From: Ruminococcaceae bacterium AM07-15
GTDB lineage: Bacteria; Bacillota; Clostridia; Oscillospirales; Butyricicoccaceae
DNA length: 64,000 bases
Assembly (NCBI GenBank): GCA_003477405.1
Contig: QUDE01000007.1
Location: 1-64,000 of the forward strand
Direction: 5' to 3'
Positions within the stretch are counted from its first letter, which is position 1. The number at the start of each line of letters is the position of its first letter. The notes beneath the pieces are model-generated. The model searched no databases and was not told where the DNA came from. It was given only the letters and a program-made list of their open reading frames with translations. Below are positions 32,544-42,463 of this stretch, in pieces. A program made the translations under genes and the position numbers.

Positions 32544-32845
32544 AGCTCCTCCTTCCGGGAAAATTGGTTCACTCTCTCTGTTGTTTTACCAGACTGAACC
32601 GTTGGTGCAGCCTGTTCCCCGGCAAATTGGTCTAGTCAAAAGCATACCATATCTTTGGGGAAATTGCTAGTTTTTTTCTCGCTTTTCGGTGAGAATGTAC
32701 CAATTCTTTCGGGAGTCATTGACTTTGTGTTTTGTTTTTTATACAATGACCCTGTACCTTTATGATTTTTCGTGTACCAATTTGCCAAAGATCGTCTTTT
32801 TACGAAAATTTTTTCATCCCTACGGAGAGAAAGGAAGGAACAGAT
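32544..32845. promoter_or_regulatory. Hut divergent control region with repeated ACCAATT boxes
   Basis: This 302-base gene-free region holds four ACCAATT/AATTGGT boxes at 32562-32568, 32625-32631, 32699-32705 and 32776-32782. Two of them extend to an exact 11-base inverted pair, GGCAAATTGGT (32621-32631) and ACCAATTTGCC (32776-32786). The hutH promoter lies between and beside them. They are candidate operators for the divergent GntR protein; that link is inference. Confidence 0.5.
32719..32747 (+). promoter_or_regulatory. Promoter of the hut operon
   Basis: TTGACT (32719-32724) and TACAAT (32742-32747) with a 17-base spacer. The ACCAATT box at 32776-32782 would lie just downstream of the transcription start, a repressor-like position. 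Confidence 0.7.
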
Positions 32846-34369
32846 ATGGCTCTTATGATCGACGGCAACCATCTGACCATCGAAGATGTGATCCAGGTGG
32901 CCCGCCATGGGGAAAAGGTGGAACTGACCGAGGAGGCCAAGGCCAAGGTCAACAAGGCCCGGGCTTATGTGGACCAGAAGCTGGAGGACGGCGCTGTGAT
33001 TTACGGCCTGACCACCGGTTTCGGCAAATTCAGCGATGTGCTTATCTCCGCTGACGAAACCAAGGAACTGCAGCGCAATCTGATCATCAGCCACAGCTGC
33101 GCCATGGGCGAACCCCTCAGCGAGGAAATCAGCCGGGCCGTGATGCTGCTGCGGTGCAACGCACTGAGCAAAGGCAACTCCGGCATCCGCCTGAGCACCA
33201 TCCAGACCATGATCGATATGCTCAATAAGGGCGTTCATCCGGTCATCCCCCAGAAGGGCTCCCTGGGCGCCAGCGGCGACCTGGCTCCCCTGAGCCACAT
33301 GGTGCTGGTGATGCTGGGCGAAGGCGAAGCCTGGTACCAGGGCGAAAGAATGCCCGGCGCCGAAGCCATGAAAAAGGCCGGCATCCCGGTGGTGGAACTG
33401 GCCGCCAAGGAAGGCCTGGCCCTGATCAACGGCACCCAGATCATGACAGCCATCGGCTGCTTTGTGGTGGACGGCGCCGTCAAGCTGATGAAAACCGCCG
33501 ACATCTGCGCCGCCCTCACCGGCGAAGCGCTCCTGGCCATCAAGAAGGCCTATGATCCCAAAGTCCACGCCGTGCGCGGCCACCAGGGCCAGATCGACTG
33601 CGCCGCCAATATGCTCCGCCTGCTGGAAGGCAGCGGTCTTGCCGCCGATGTGCAGCCGGGCAAGGTGCAGGACGCCTATTCCCTCCGCTGCGTGCCTCAG
33701 GTGCACGGCGCCTGCCGGGACAGCATCCGCTATGCCTATGATGTGATCTCCCGGGAGATCAACGCCGTCACCGACAACCCCCTGATCTTCCCCGATGAGG
33801 ACGATGTGATTTCCGGCGGCAACTTCCACGGCGAGCCGGTGGGCCTGGCCATGGACTTTATCGCCATCGCCATTTCCGAGCTGGCCGATATCTCCGAGCG
33901 CCGCACCGAGCGCCTGGTCAATCCTCAGCTGTCCGGCCTGCCCGCCTTCCTTATCGAGCACGGCGGCGTCAACTCCGGCCTGATGATCACCCAGTATGCC
34001 GCCGCCTCCATGGTGTCGGAAAACAAGGTGCTGGCCCATCCCGCCTGCGTGGACAGCATCCCCTCCTCGGCCAACCAGGAAGACCATGTGTCCATGGGCA
34101 CCACCGCCGCCCGCAAGACCCTGTCCATCCTGGACAACAGCCAGAAGGTGCTGGGCATCGAGCTGTTTGCCGCATCCCAGGCCATGACCTTCCGGGACGA
34201 AAGCAAGCTGGGCAAGGCCATGAGCGCTGTGTACAAGCACATCCGCAAGAGCGTCCCCGCCTGGGAGCACGACCAGATTTCCTATATTGAAATGAACAAA
34301 TTTGACAAGATGGTCAAGTCCGCCGAGCTGAATGAGCTGGTGGAAGAAACCATCGGCGCACTGAAATAA
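32846..34369 (+). CDS. hutH: Histidine ammonia-lyase
   Basis: Converts histidine to urocanate and ammonia, the first step of histidine degradation. The 507-residue protein has the Ala-Ser-Gly triad that forms the MIO cofactor within GSLGASGDLAPLSHM (about residue 143) and the C-terminal QEDHVSMGTTAARK segment. Length matches the family. ATG 32846 follows GAAGGAACAGAT; the frame is open upstream to 32762 without a good site. First gene of hutH-hutU-ftcD-hutI-fchA. Confidence 0.97.
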   Translation: MALMIDGNHLTIEDVIQVARHGEKVELTEEAKAKVNKARAYVDQKLEDGAVIYGLTTGFGKFSDVLISADETKELQRNLIISHSCAMGEPLSEEISRAVMLLRCNALSKGNSGIRLSTIQTMIDMLNKGVHPVIPQKGSLGASGDLAPLSHMVLVMLGEGEAWYQGERMPGAEAMKKAGIPVVELAAKEGLALINGTQIMTAIGCFVVDGAVKLMKTADICAALTGEALLAIKKAYDPKVHAVRGHQGQIDCAANMLRLLEGSGLAADVQPGKVQDAYSLRCVPQVHGACRDSIRYAYDVISREINAVTDNPLIFPDEDDVISGGNFHGEPVGLAMDFIAIAISELADISERRTERLVNPQLSGLPAFLIEHGGVNSGLMITQYAAASMVSENKVLAHPACVDSIPSSANQEDHVSMGTTAARKTLSILDNSQKVLGIELFAASQAMTFRDESKLGKAMSAVYKHIRKSVPAWEHDQISYIEMNKFDKMVKSAELNELVEETIGALK

Positions 34370-34381
34370 GGAGGAACACCC

Positions 34382-36403
34382 ATGCTGAGCAACAAAGAGA
34401 TCGGCCAGGCCATGCAGATCAAGCTGGATGCCACCTTGCCGGAATATCCCGCTTTTGTAGAGGGCATCCGCCGGGCCCCTGACCGCGGCTACCGCCTCAC
34501 CGAGGCCCAGACCAAGCTGGCCCTGATGAACGCGCTGCGTTATGTGCCTGAAGAGCTGCACGAAACACTGGCTCCCGAATTTCTGGAGGAGCTGAAGACC
34601 CGCGGCCGCATCTATGCCTATCGTTATCGTCCCGAAGGCCGCCTGTCCGGCAAGCCCATCGACGAATACAAGGGCAACTGCATTGAGGGCAAGGCCTTCC
34701 AGGTGATGATCGACAACAACCTGGATTTTGAAGTGGCCCTCTATCCCTATGAACTGGTGACCTATGGCGAGACCGGCAGCGTCTGCCAGAACTGGCTCCA
34801 ATACCGCCTGATCAAAAAATACCTGGAAGAGCTGCGGGACGACCAGACCCTGGTCATCGAATCGGGCCATCCGGTGGGCCTGTTCCCCTCCAAGAAGGAC
34901 GCTCCCCGGGTTATCCTCACCAACGCTCTGATGGTGGGTATGTTCGACAACATCGACGATTGGGAGATCGCCGAAGAGATGGGCGTGGCCAATTACGGCC
35001 AGATGACCGCCGGCGGCTGGATGTACATCGGGCCTCAGGGCATCGTCCATGGCACCTTCAACACCATCCTCAACGCCGGACGGAAATTCCTGGGCATCCC
35101 TGCCGAAGGCAACCTGGCCGGTAAGCTCTTTGTTTCCTCCGGCCTGGGCGGCATGAGCGGCGCTCAGCCCAAGGCGGCGGAAATCGCCGGGGCCGTGGGC
35201 GTGTTCGCCGAAGTGGACGAAAGCCGCATCAAGACCCGCCACGATCAGGGCTGGGTCAGCCTGGTCAGCGACAATCTGGATCAGGTGTTCCAGTGGGCCA
35301 AGGAGTACATGGAGAAGAAAGAGCCCATCTCCATCGCCTACCACGGCAACATCGTGGATCTGCTGGAGTACTGCCTGGCCAAGGACATCCACATCGATCT
35401 GCTTTCCGACCAGACCTCCTGCCACAACGCCTATGACGGCGGTTACTGCCCGGTGGGCATCACCTTTGAGGAGCGCACCCATATGCTCCACAACGACCGG
35501 GAGAACTTCCACAAGATGATCGACGCCACTCTGCGCCGTCATTTTGAAGCCATCAAGGCTCTGGTAGCCAAGGGCACCTATTTCTTCGATTACGGCAACT
35601 CCTTCATGAAGGCCGTCTATGACAGCGGCGTCAAGGAGATCTCCAAGAACGGCATCGACGAAAAAGACGGCTTCATCTTCCCCTCCTATGTGGAAGACAT
35701 CATGGGCCCCCTGCTCTTTGACTTCGGCTATGGTCCCTTCCGCTGGGTGTGCCTCAGCGGCAAGCCGGAAGATCTGGACGCCACCGATCAGGCGGCCATG
35801 GACTGCATCGATCCCGACCGCCGGTATCAGGACCGTGACAACTGGGTATGGGTGCGGGATGCCAAGAAGAACAAGCTGGTGGTTGGCACCCAGGCCCGCA
35901 TCCTGTATCAGGATGCCGAAGGCCGTGTGAAGATCGCTCTGCGCTTCAACGAGATGGTGCGGGAAGGCAAGATCGGCCCTGTGATGATGGGCCGGGATCA
36001 CCACGATGTGTCCGGCACCGACTCCCCCTTCCGTGAGACCTCCAATATCAAGGACGGCAGCAATGTGATGGCCGATATGGCGGTGCAGTGCTTCGCCGGC
36101 AACGCAGCCCGTGGCATGAGCCTGTGCGCTCTGCACAACGGCGGCGGCGTGGGCATTGGCAAAGCCATCAACGGCGGCTTCGGCCTGGTGCTGGACGGCA
36201 GCGAGCGTGTGGACGAGATCATCCGCTCTTCCCTGATGTGGGATGTGATGGGCGGTGTCGCCCGCCGCAGCTGGGCCAGAAACGAAAACTCTGTGTCCAC
36301 CAGCGTGGAATACAACAAAAACTACGCCGGAAAGGGCCATATCACTCTGCCCTATGTGGCCGATGAAGCCCTTGTGGAGCGGGTCATCAAAGAAAGCAAA
36401 TAA
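34382..36403 (+). CDS. hutU: Urocanate hydratase (long form)
   Basis: Converts urocanate to imidazolone propionate using tightly bound NAD. The 673-residue protein belongs to the longer urocanase type rather than the approximately 550-residue form: YGQMTAGGWMYIGPQGIVHGT, SSGLGGMSGAQPKAA and MGRDHHDVSGTDSP are clear urocanase motifs. It starts 12 bases after hutH with AAGGAGGAACACCC. Confidence 0.96.
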   Translation: MLSNKEIGQAMQIKLDATLPEYPAFVEGIRRAPDRGYRLTEAQTKLALMNALRYVPEELHETLAPEFLEELKTRGRIYAYRYRPEGRLSGKPIDEYKGNCIEGKAFQVMIDNNLDFEVALYPYELVTYGETGSVCQNWLQYRLIKKYLEELRDDQTLVIESGHPVGLFPSKKDAPRVILTNALMVGMFDNIDDWEIAEEMGVANYGQMTAGGWMYIGPQGIVHGTFNTILNAGRKFLGIPAEGNLAGKLFVSSGLGGMSGAQPKAAEIAGAVGVFAEVDESRIKTRHDQGWVSLVSDNLDQVFQWAKEYMEKKEPISIAYHGNIVDLLEYCLAKDIHIDLLSDQTSCHNAYDGGYCPVGITFEERTHMLHNDRENFHKMIDATLRRHFEAIKALVAKGTYFFDYGNSFMKAVYDSGVKEISKNGIDEKDGFIFPSYVEDIMGPLLFDFGYGPFRWVCLSGKPEDLDATDQAAMDCIDPDRRYQDRDNWVWVRDAKKNKLVVGTQARILYQDAEGRVKIALRFNEMVREGKIGPVMMGRDHHDVSGTDSPFRETSNIKDGSNVMADMAVQCFAGNAARGMSLCALHNGGGVGIGKAINGGFGLVLDGSERVDEIIRSSLMWDVMGGVARRSWARNENSVSTSVEYNKNYAGKGHITLPYVADEALVERVIKESK

Positions 36404-36416
36404 TCATCTTTCCCTG

Positions 36417-36445
36417 GTTTGGGGCGGAAAATTTCCGCCCCAAAC
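36417..36445 (+). other. Perfect stem-loop between hutU and ftcD
   Basis: GTTTGGGGCGGAAA pairs with TTTCCGCCCCAAAC almost without a loop, 14 bases after the hutU stop. No T-run follows, so it is more likely a partial terminator, an mRNA-stability stem or a processing site that sets lower downstream expression. Confidence 0.55.
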
Positions 36446-36495
36446 CCCGGTCTGCCACTATTTCAGAGACATATAGAAAAAGGAGAACAATCACC

Positions 36496-37392
36496 ATGGC
36501 TAAAATTTTGGAATGCGTCCCCAATATCAGCGAAGGCCGCCGCACCGAAGTGATCGAAGCAGTTGTGGATGTGGTGCGCCACACCCCTGGCGTAGCCCTG
36601 CTGGACTATTCCTCCGACCCCAGCCATAACCGCACCGTCATCACCTTCCTGGGCGAGCCCTCCGCCGTGGCCCAGTGCGCCATCGACCTGGCCGGTAAGG
36701 CAGTGGAGCTGATCGACCTGACCAAGCACGAAGGCGAGCATCCCCGCATGGGCGCTGTGGATGTCATCCCCTTCATTCCCATCAAGGATGTGACAAAAGA
36801 AGAAGCCATCGCCATCAGCAAGGAAGTAGGCCAGAAGATCTCCGACAGCTTCGGTCTGCCGGTGTTCCTCTATGAGGATTCTGCCAGCGCTCCCCACCGT
36901 GTCAATCTGGCCAAGATCCGCAAGGGCCAGTTCGAAGGCATGGCGGAAAAGGTGCAGCAGGAAGAGTGGGAGCCCGATTTCGGCGGTCGGAAGATCCATC
37001 CCACCGCAGGCGTGGTGGCCGTGGGCGCCCGGATGCCTCTGGTGGCCTTCAACATCAACCTGAGCACTTCCGATGTAAGCATCGCCAGCAAGATCGGCAA
37101 GATCATCCGCCGCAGCTCCGGCGGCTTTGACTGCGTCAAGGCCCTGGGCGTCATGCTGGAGGACCGGAACATCGCCCAGGTCTCCATCAACATGACCGAC
37201 TTCAACCGCACCCCTCTCTATCGCGTACTGGAGCTGGTCAAGGCCGAGGCCGCCCGTTGGGGCGTCCATGTGGTGGGCACCGAGATCATCGGTCTGACCC
37301 CCATGAAAGCCCTCATCGACTCTGCCGAATACTATATGCAGATCGAGGACTTCGACTTTTCCAAGCAGGTGCTGGAAAACCACATCCTCTAA
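36496..37392 (+). CDS. ftcD: Glutamate formimidoyltransferase
   Basis: Moves the formimino group from N-formimino-glutamate to tetrahydrofolate, releasing glutamate. The 298-residue protein has the N-terminal signature ECVPNISEGRR and EGEHPRMGAVDVIPFIP, and covers only the transferase half of the mammalian bifunctional FTCD. The cyclodeaminase half is the separate gene at 38659. AAAAGGAGAACAATCACC precedes the ATG. Confidence 0.96.
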   Translation: MAKILECVPNISEGRRTEVIEAVVDVVRHTPGVALLDYSSDPSHNRTVITFLGEPSAVAQCAIDLAGKAVELIDLTKHEGEHPRMGAVDVIPFIPIKDVTKEEAIAISKEVGQKISDSFGLPVFLYEDSASAPHRVNLAKIRKGQFEGMAEKVQQEEWEPDFGGRKIHPTAGVVAVGARMPLVAFNINLSTSDVSIASKIGKIIRRSSGGFDCVKALGVMLEDRNIAQVSINMTDFNRTPLYRVLELVKAEAARWGVHVVGTEIIGLTPMKALIDSAEYYMQIEDFDFSKQVLENHIL

Positions 37393-37404
37393 GGGTGATT
37401 TTCT

Positions 37405-38652
37405 ATGGAAAAAACACTGGTACAGAATATTGGTCTGCTGTGCACGCCCCTGGGCTCCTCTGTCCATGCCGGTGAGATGCAGGGACAGATGGAGAAGATC
37501 CCAGAGGCCTGCGTGCTGATGGAGGACGGCATCATCACCTATGCCGGAAGCCAGGCCGATTTCCCCATGGAAAAGGCCCAGGGGGCCCAGGTGATCGACG
37601 CCAAGGGGAGCCTGGTCACCCCCGGCCTGATCGATGCCCACACCCACCTGGTCTTTGGCGGCTGGCGGCAGCATGAGATTCCTCTCAAGCTGGCGGGGGC
37701 CGGATATCTGGACATCCTGCGGATGGGCGGCGGCATCCTGAGCACGGTGCGTCACACCAGAGAGGCCAGCGAGGAAGAGCTCCTCCAGCGTTCTGAGGGC
37801 TTTCTGAATGAAATGCTCTCCATGGGCGTCACCTCCTGCGAGATCAAAAGCGGTTATGGCCTGGATCTGGAAAACGAGCTGAAACAGCTGCGGGTGATCA
37901 AAAAGCTCCAGGAGACCCATCCCATGGACATCGACGCCACCTTCCTGGGCGCACATGCCGTGCCGGAGGAATACAAAGAAGATCCCGGCGGTTATGTGGA
38001 TCTGCTGGTGGACAAAATTCTCCCCGCTGTGGCAGAGGAAAAGCTGGCCCGGTGCTGCGATGTGTTCTGCGAGACCGGAGCCTTTGATGTGCCCCAGTCC
38101 CGGAAAGTGCTCATGGCCGGTAAGGCCCTGGGCCTTGTGCCCCGCATCCATGCCGACGAGATCGACGCCATCGGCGGCGCCCAGCTGAGCGCCGAAGTGG
38201 GCGCCCTTTCCGCCGAGCACCTGATCGCCTCCAACGAAGAGGGGATGCAGGCCATGGCCAAGGGCGGGGTCATCGCCGATCTGCTCCCCGCCACCTCCTT
38301 CTATCTGGACAAGACCTTTGCTCCGGCCCGGCGCATGGTGGAACTGGGTATTCCGGTGGTCATCGCTTCGGATTTCAACCCCGGCTCCTGCCCCTCTCTC
38401 AACCTGCCCTTTGCCATGAATCTGGGGCTGCTGCGCTACAAGCTGAAGCCGGAAGAGGTTCTGTGCGCCGTCACCCTCAACGCCGCCTGTTCAGTGGGAA
38501 TGGGAGACAAAGTGGGTACTGTGGAAGCGGGCAAACAGGGCGACCTGGTGATCTGGGACGCCCCCGATCTGGATATGATCCTCTACCGGTTCGGCTCCAA
38601 CCTGTGCCGCACCGTCATCAAAAAGGGCCGGGTGGCCCACGAGAAAGGATAA
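37405..38652 (+). CDS. hutI: Imidazolonepropionase
   Basis: Hydrolyses imidazolone propionate to N-formimino-glutamate. The 415-residue amidohydrolase-superfamily protein has the metal motif LIDAHTHLVFGGWR (about residue 75), later HADEIDAIGG and ASDFNPGSCPSLNLP. AAGGGTG precedes the ATG, 12 bases after ftcD. It feeds the FtcD reaction directly. Confidence 0.96.
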   Translation: MEKTLVQNIGLLCTPLGSSVHAGEMQGQMEKIPEACVLMEDGIITYAGSQADFPMEKAQGAQVIDAKGSLVTPGLIDAHTHLVFGGWRQHEIPLKLAGAGYLDILRMGGGILSTVRHTREASEEELLQRSEGFLNEMLSMGVTSCEIKSGYGLDLENELKQLRVIKKLQETHPMDIDATFLGAHAVPEEYKEDPGGYVDLLVDKILPAVAEEKLARCCDVFCETGAFDVPQSRKVLMAGKALGLVPRIHADEIDAIGGAQLSAEVGALSAEHLIASNEEGMQAMAKGGVIADLLPATSFYLDKTFAPARRMVELGIPVVIASDFNPGSCPSLNLPFAMNLGLLRYKLKPEEVLCAVTLNAACSVGMGDKVGTVEAGKQGDLVIWDAPDLDMILYRFGSNLCRTVIKKGRVAHEKG

Positions 38653-38658
38653 CGCCTT

Positions 38659-39285
38659 ATGAAACTGGCTGAACTGACCATCAAGGATTTTGTGGATGTG
38701 CTGGGTTCCGATGCTCCCGCCCCTGGCGGCGGCAGTGTCAGCGCCCTGTGCGGAGCCAACGGGGCTGCGCTGTGCGCCATGGTGTGCCGCCTGACCCAGG
38801 GCAAGAAGAAATACGCCGAGTTTGACGAGCTGATGGCCGAGATCATTCCCCAGGCCCAGGCTCTGTATGAAAAGCTGATTCTGTCCATCGACAAGGACAC
38901 CGACGCGTTCAACCTGGTTTCTGCCGCCTTCAAGATGCCCAAGGAAACCCCGGAGGAAAAAGCCGCCCGGAGCCAGAAGATCGCCGAGGGCATGGTGGAA
39001 TCCACCAAGGTTCCCTTTGAAACCATGGAGCTGTGCCTGGAGGTGCTGCACCTGGTGGACAAGATGGAAGGCAAATTCAACCAGAACGCCGCCAGCGATC
39101 TGGGCGTAGCCGCCCTCAACCTGGGCTGCGCCATGAAGGGGGCCTGGCTGAATGTGTGCATCAACCTGGGCTCTTTGAAAGACGCCGCCATGGCGGAGGA
39201 TTACAAAACCCGGGGCCAGAAGATGGTGGAAGAAGGAGAGGCACTGTCTCAGAAGATCTATCAGACCATCCTCCAGTCCCTGTAA
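38659..39285 (+). CDS. fchA: Formimidoyltetrahydrofolate cyclodeaminase
   Basis: Converts 5-formimino-tetrahydrofolate to 5,10-methenyl-tetrahydrofolate plus ammonia. The 208-residue helical protein starts LTIKDFVDVLGSDAPAPGG, the family signature, followed by GSVSALCGANGAAL. It is the last gene of the hut operon, six bases after hutI, and is followed by a strong terminator. With FtcD it recovers a one-carbon unit from histidine. Confidence 0.95.
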   Translation: MKLAELTIKDFVDVLGSDAPAPGGGSVSALCGANGAALCAMVCRLTQGKKKYAEFDELMAEIIPQAQALYEKLILSIDKDTDAFNLVSAAFKMPKETPEEKAARSQKIAEGMVESTKVPFETMELCLEVLHLVDKMEGKFNQNAASDLGVAALNLGCAMKGAWLNVCINLGSLKDAAMAEDYKTRGQKMVEEGEALSQKIYQTILQSL

Positions 39286-39293
39286 AAAAACAA

Positions 39294-39325
39294 AAAACCT
39301 GGTGTGGAATTCCACACCAGGTTTT
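39294..39325. terminator. Bidirectional terminator between fchA and fliB
   Basis: Perfect palindrome AAAACCTGGTGTGG / CCACACCAGGTTTT, with A-run before and TTTTCTTTTT after, so it can end both the hut transcript (plus) and fliB (minus). Confidence 0.9.
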
Positions 39326-39335
39326 CTTTTTATCG

Positions 39336-40538
39336 TTATTCTTTCACCAGCACGGCCATATGAGCCAAGGTCTGGCTGCCTGTCTGGAAGAATTGATCCC
39401 GCAGGCGGGCCTGGCGGTCTTTATTGTGAAGCAAAGCCCGGCTGGCCAGCACCACGCCCTGGAAGAGCTTTTCTTTCGTCGGTTCCTTGCCGCAACACAA
39501 AACGGTAAGGAAGCGGAAGAAACTATAAGTGCCGCAAAGGGACACATAGCTTTTCCAAAGCTGCTCCGGGTCGGTCAAAGAGGGCACGGCAGTGAGAAAA
39601 GCGGTATTCACCAACAGATTTTCAAAGAAATAATCGATATCCCCAAAGGTTTCCCGGAAAGCCTGGGACGCTTCTTCAAAGAAGGTTTCCTGGAAAAGCA
39701 CATGGGGTGCTGCGTCTGTGCCGCTATTGAAGAATGCTCCGCTTTGCTCCAAAGTTTTCAGCAGAAAGCTTCCCTCTCCTGCGGCAATCAGGGCGGCGGT
39801 GCGCATATTTTCCGCCAGAAAAGCCTTCTGATTGCCGGGCAGCTGCTCCAACGACTCTGTGAGGGAAGGGTCTCCCAACAGCAGCTCCACCTGACTCTGC
39901 CAGCGGGCGGCATCCAGGCTATCCCATTCCTTTGCGGCCTTTTCCAGCATCAGGCCCAGGATCAGCAGGCGGCGGGGGATGGAAAACTGCCGGGCCTGGA
40001 GAATATCGATGACCGCCGAATGAAAGATGGGGTATTGACGATATCTTCCCACATCTTGCAATCCCTTCCACTGCTGCTTCTCCAGAGGATCTTCCACAAA
40101 ATCCAGGCCCTCCGGTGCATCCCACAAAAGCTGCACCACCGCTTCACAGCCGGTGGAAAGGGCCTCCTGCCGTCCCATGGGGGTAAATCTGTGCAATCGA
40201 GGGAATGTGCGGCAGACATGGGGCAAGGCACCTTCTCCCAGCTCCAACTGAAGACGGCACAGCCCCTCCTCATTTTGGAAAGGACAAGCCCCTTCATGGG
40301 TATGGAATTCCCCATATCGGTCTTCGGTGCGTTCCCCATCGGGAATGCGTCCCATGGCCTGGGCTGTCAGCTGCTCCAGCTGAGGAGATTTTTCCGCCCG
40401 TTTGATTTTCAGATAATCCTTTTTGCTGAAAAAGATGTTCCAATCATGGCAGCAATCGTTCCGGCAGTCCTGAGCAATGCAGCGGAACTTGGGAACATAG
40501 GCGGGATAGAGACGGGTTTTCACTGGGATAGGTTCCAT
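39336..40538 (-). CDS. fliB: Flagellin lysine-N-methylase FliB
   Basis: Expected to methylate lysines on flagellin. The 400-residue protein begins with the FliB cysteine pattern CIAQDCRNDCCHDW (about 19-32) and has further cysteines in the C-RLQLELGEGALPHVCRTFPR region. The family is reported to use an Fe-S cluster. It lies directly 3' of the flagellin gene, separated by a terminator-like hairpin, which fits its substrate. AAAGGAGCATTTCC precedes the ATG. Confidence 0.88.
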   Translation of the reverse strand: MEPIPVKTRLYPAYVPKFRCIAQDCRNDCCHDWNIFFSKKDYLKIKRAEKSPQLEQLTAQAMGRIPDGERTEDRYGEFHTHEGACPFQNEEGLCRLQLELGEGALPHVCRTFPRLHRFTPMGRQEALSTGCEAVVQLLWDAPEGLDFVEDPLEKQQWKGLQDVGRYRQYPIFHSAVIDILQARQFSIPRRLLILGLMLEKAAKEWDSLDAARWQSQVELLLGDPSLTESLEQLPGNQKAFLAENMRTAALIAAGEGSFLLKTLEQSGAFFNSGTDAAPHVLFQETFFEEASQAFRETFGDIDYFFENLLVNTAFLTAVPSLTDPEQLWKSYVSLCGTYSFFRFLTVLCCGKEPTKEKLFQGVVLASRALLHNKDRQARLRDQFFQTGSQTLAHMAVLVKE

Positions 40539-40560
40539 GGAAATGCTCCTTTATTCAGCG

Positions 40561-40590
40561 AAAAGGCCGGTTCCAAAGAACCGGCCTTTT
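40561..40590 (-). terminator. Hairpin between flagellin and fliB
   Basis: AAAAGGCCGGTTC / GAACCGGCCTTTT on a 4-base loop, T-run on both sides. It would cut most readthrough from the highly expressed flagellin gene into fliB. Confidence 0.8.
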
Positions 40591-40628
40591 CCATTGTGGT
40601 GTAATTGCCTGAGGTATTCCAGAAGGAA

Positions 40629-42437
40629 TTACTGCAGCAGCTGCAGCACGCCCTGAGGAACCTGGTTGGCCTGAGCCAGCATAGCCTGAGCGGACTGGAT
40701 CAGGATGTTGTTCTTGGTATAAGCCATCATCTCGTCGGCCACATCGGTGTCGCGGATGGTGGACTCGGCGTCCTGGATGTTCTCTTCCATGACGCTCAGG
40801 TTGTTGATGGTGTGATCCAGACGGTTCTGGGTAGCGCCCAGAGTACCGCGCACATCGGACACATAGTTGATGGCCTCTTTAATCACATCCACAGCGGCCT
40901 GGGCGCCCTTCTGATCGGAGATATCGATGGCGTCGATGCCCATGGAAGAGGTGTGGCAATCGTTGATGGTGACATTCAGCTGGTTGAAGCTGTCGGAAGT
41001 GTCGCCGATTTGCAGGGTCAGACCGCCGCCTACCTTTGCGCCGGGATCAATGGTGGTATCCTTCTTAAAGGCAAAGTGAGCTTTCACATCGTTCGTATTA
41101 TCGGAATCGGAGTCGCTCGCCTCGACAAAGCTTACATTATAACCCAGTGCCTTGCCCAATGCAGCAGCAAGGGTTTCGCCCTGCGCTTTCGCAGCAGCCT
41201 GTTCCTCGGTCTTATTGGGGCCACTGTTAGTATCTGTCGTATCATATGCACCCAGATGCAAATTGCCATCAGGATCACCACCATTGGTAACAGCCTTGTC
41301 TGCCACCATGATGAGTTCCAGACCGGCTTCCTTAGCCTGCTTCATCAGCTTGTCGGTGGCAGCTGTGCCATCCTGAACCAGAATGGCAAACTTTTTGCCG
41401 TTGATGGTCAGAACGGTGTTGTCTGTACCGTCATACTCCTGCAGCTGGTCGGCATCGATAGTCTGATAGGCATCCTCGCCCTTCTTGGAGGTAACATCCA
41501 GGGCATTGGTGGCCTGAGACTTCTCAGTGCCATCCGCATTCTTGATGGTAACATTGAAATCCTTCAAAATCTGGGGGGCATCCGCACCAGCCACCTTATT
41601 GTTCAGGGTAAAGCTGCCGTTGCCATTGTCCACTACCTTAAAGTCGTCACCGATGGCGCTGTCCTTCAAAGCGGCGGTCATCGCCTTAGCCAGTTCCTCT
41701 TTGGTGGGGCCGGTAGCACCACCAGCTACATAGGTGCCGTACACGGTGCCGTCTGCGCCCACCAGCTTGCCGCCGGCAGTGCCGTCGGTGTTGTCCTGAG
41801 CCGTCAGGGAGACGGTGATATTCTTGCCGTTGTTCAGGGTGATGGTGAACTCCATCGTCTCGCCATTCTTGATAGCTCCGTCGGTAAAGGCGGTGCTCTT
41901 ATAGCTTCCCTTAGTGGCGGCTACATCCTTGACAATCAGTTCCGCACCGCTCAGCTCGGTTTCCAGAGACACTGCGCCACCTGCGCCACCTGCGCCGCCC
42001 ACTTTTCCCTCAGCGGACAGAGAGCCATCCAGCAGGTTGATGCCGTTGAAGTTGGCGGAGTCAGCGATGCGGTTGATCTCCTTCTTCAGCTCGGTAACTT
42101 CCTTCTGCAGCTGAACACGGTCGGTGCCGTCATAGGTGCCGTTGGCGGACTGGTCGGCCAGCTCCACCATACGGTTGAGCATATCATGGACTTCGGTCAG
42201 AGCGCCTTCAGCGGTCTGCACCAGAGAAATACCGTCCTTGGCGTTCTTCTGAGCCACATCCAGACCGGTGATCTGGGCGCGCATCTTCTCAGAAATGGCC
42301 AGACCGGCAGCGTCGTCACCGGCGCGGTTGATCTTGTAGCCGGAAGACAGCTTTTCCAGGTTCTTACTCAGAGCGCTGGTGTTGTTGGAATAATTCCGGT
42401 AGGCGTTCATCGCCATGATGTTGTGTTGAATGCGCAT
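40629..42437 (-). CDS. hag: Flagellin
   Basis: Major flagellar filament protein, 602 residues. The conserved N-terminal D0/D1 ([20 protein letters not shown], residues 1-140) and C-terminal D1/D0 ([20 protein letters not shown] to the end LLQ) are intact. The middle (about 150-500) is a long variable surface region rich in Asp, Asn, Gly, Thr and Lys, consistent with a large D2/D3 and with FliB methylation targets. AGGAGGA lies upstream of ATG 42437. A CsrA-type hairpin at 42464-42484 precedes it. Confidence 0.96.
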   Translation of the reverse strand: MRIQHNIMAMNAYRNYSNNTSALSKNLEKLSSGYKINRAGDDAAGLAISEKMRAQITGLDVAQKNAKDGISLVQTAEGALTEVHDMLNRMVELADQSANGTYDGTDRVQLQKEVTELKKEINRIADSANFNGINLLDGSLSAEGKVGGAGGAGGAVSLETELSGAELIVKDVAATKGSYKSTAFTDGAIKNGETMEFTITLNNGKNITVSLTAQDNTDGTAGGKLVGADGTVYGTYVAGGATGPTKEELAKAMTAALKDSAIGDDFKVVDNGNGSFTLNNKVAGADAPQILKDFNVTIKNADGTEKSQATNALDVTSKKGEDAYQTIDADQLQEYDGTDNTVLTINGKKFAILVQDGTAATDKLMKQAKEAGLELIMVADKAVTNGGDPDGNLHLGAYDTTDTNSGPNKTEEQAAAKAQGETLAAALGKALGYNVSFVEASDSDSDNTNDVKAHFAFKKDTTIDPGAKVGGGLTLQIGDTSDSFNQLNVTINDCHTSSMGIDAIDISDQKGAQAAVDVIKEAINYVSDVRGTLGATQNRLDHTINNLSVMEENIQDAESTIRDTDVADEMMAYTKNNILIQSAQAMLAQANQVPQGVLQLLQ

Positions 42438-42463
42438 AATTTTTTCCTCCTATTAGTGTGTAA

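Noticed and set aside
32636-36340. A 1234-codon open frame on the minus strand opposite hutH and hutU
   Set aside because: It is the mirror of two GC-rich, strongly biased genes with full family motifs; its translation is low-complexity His/Gly/Gln and has no ribosome site.
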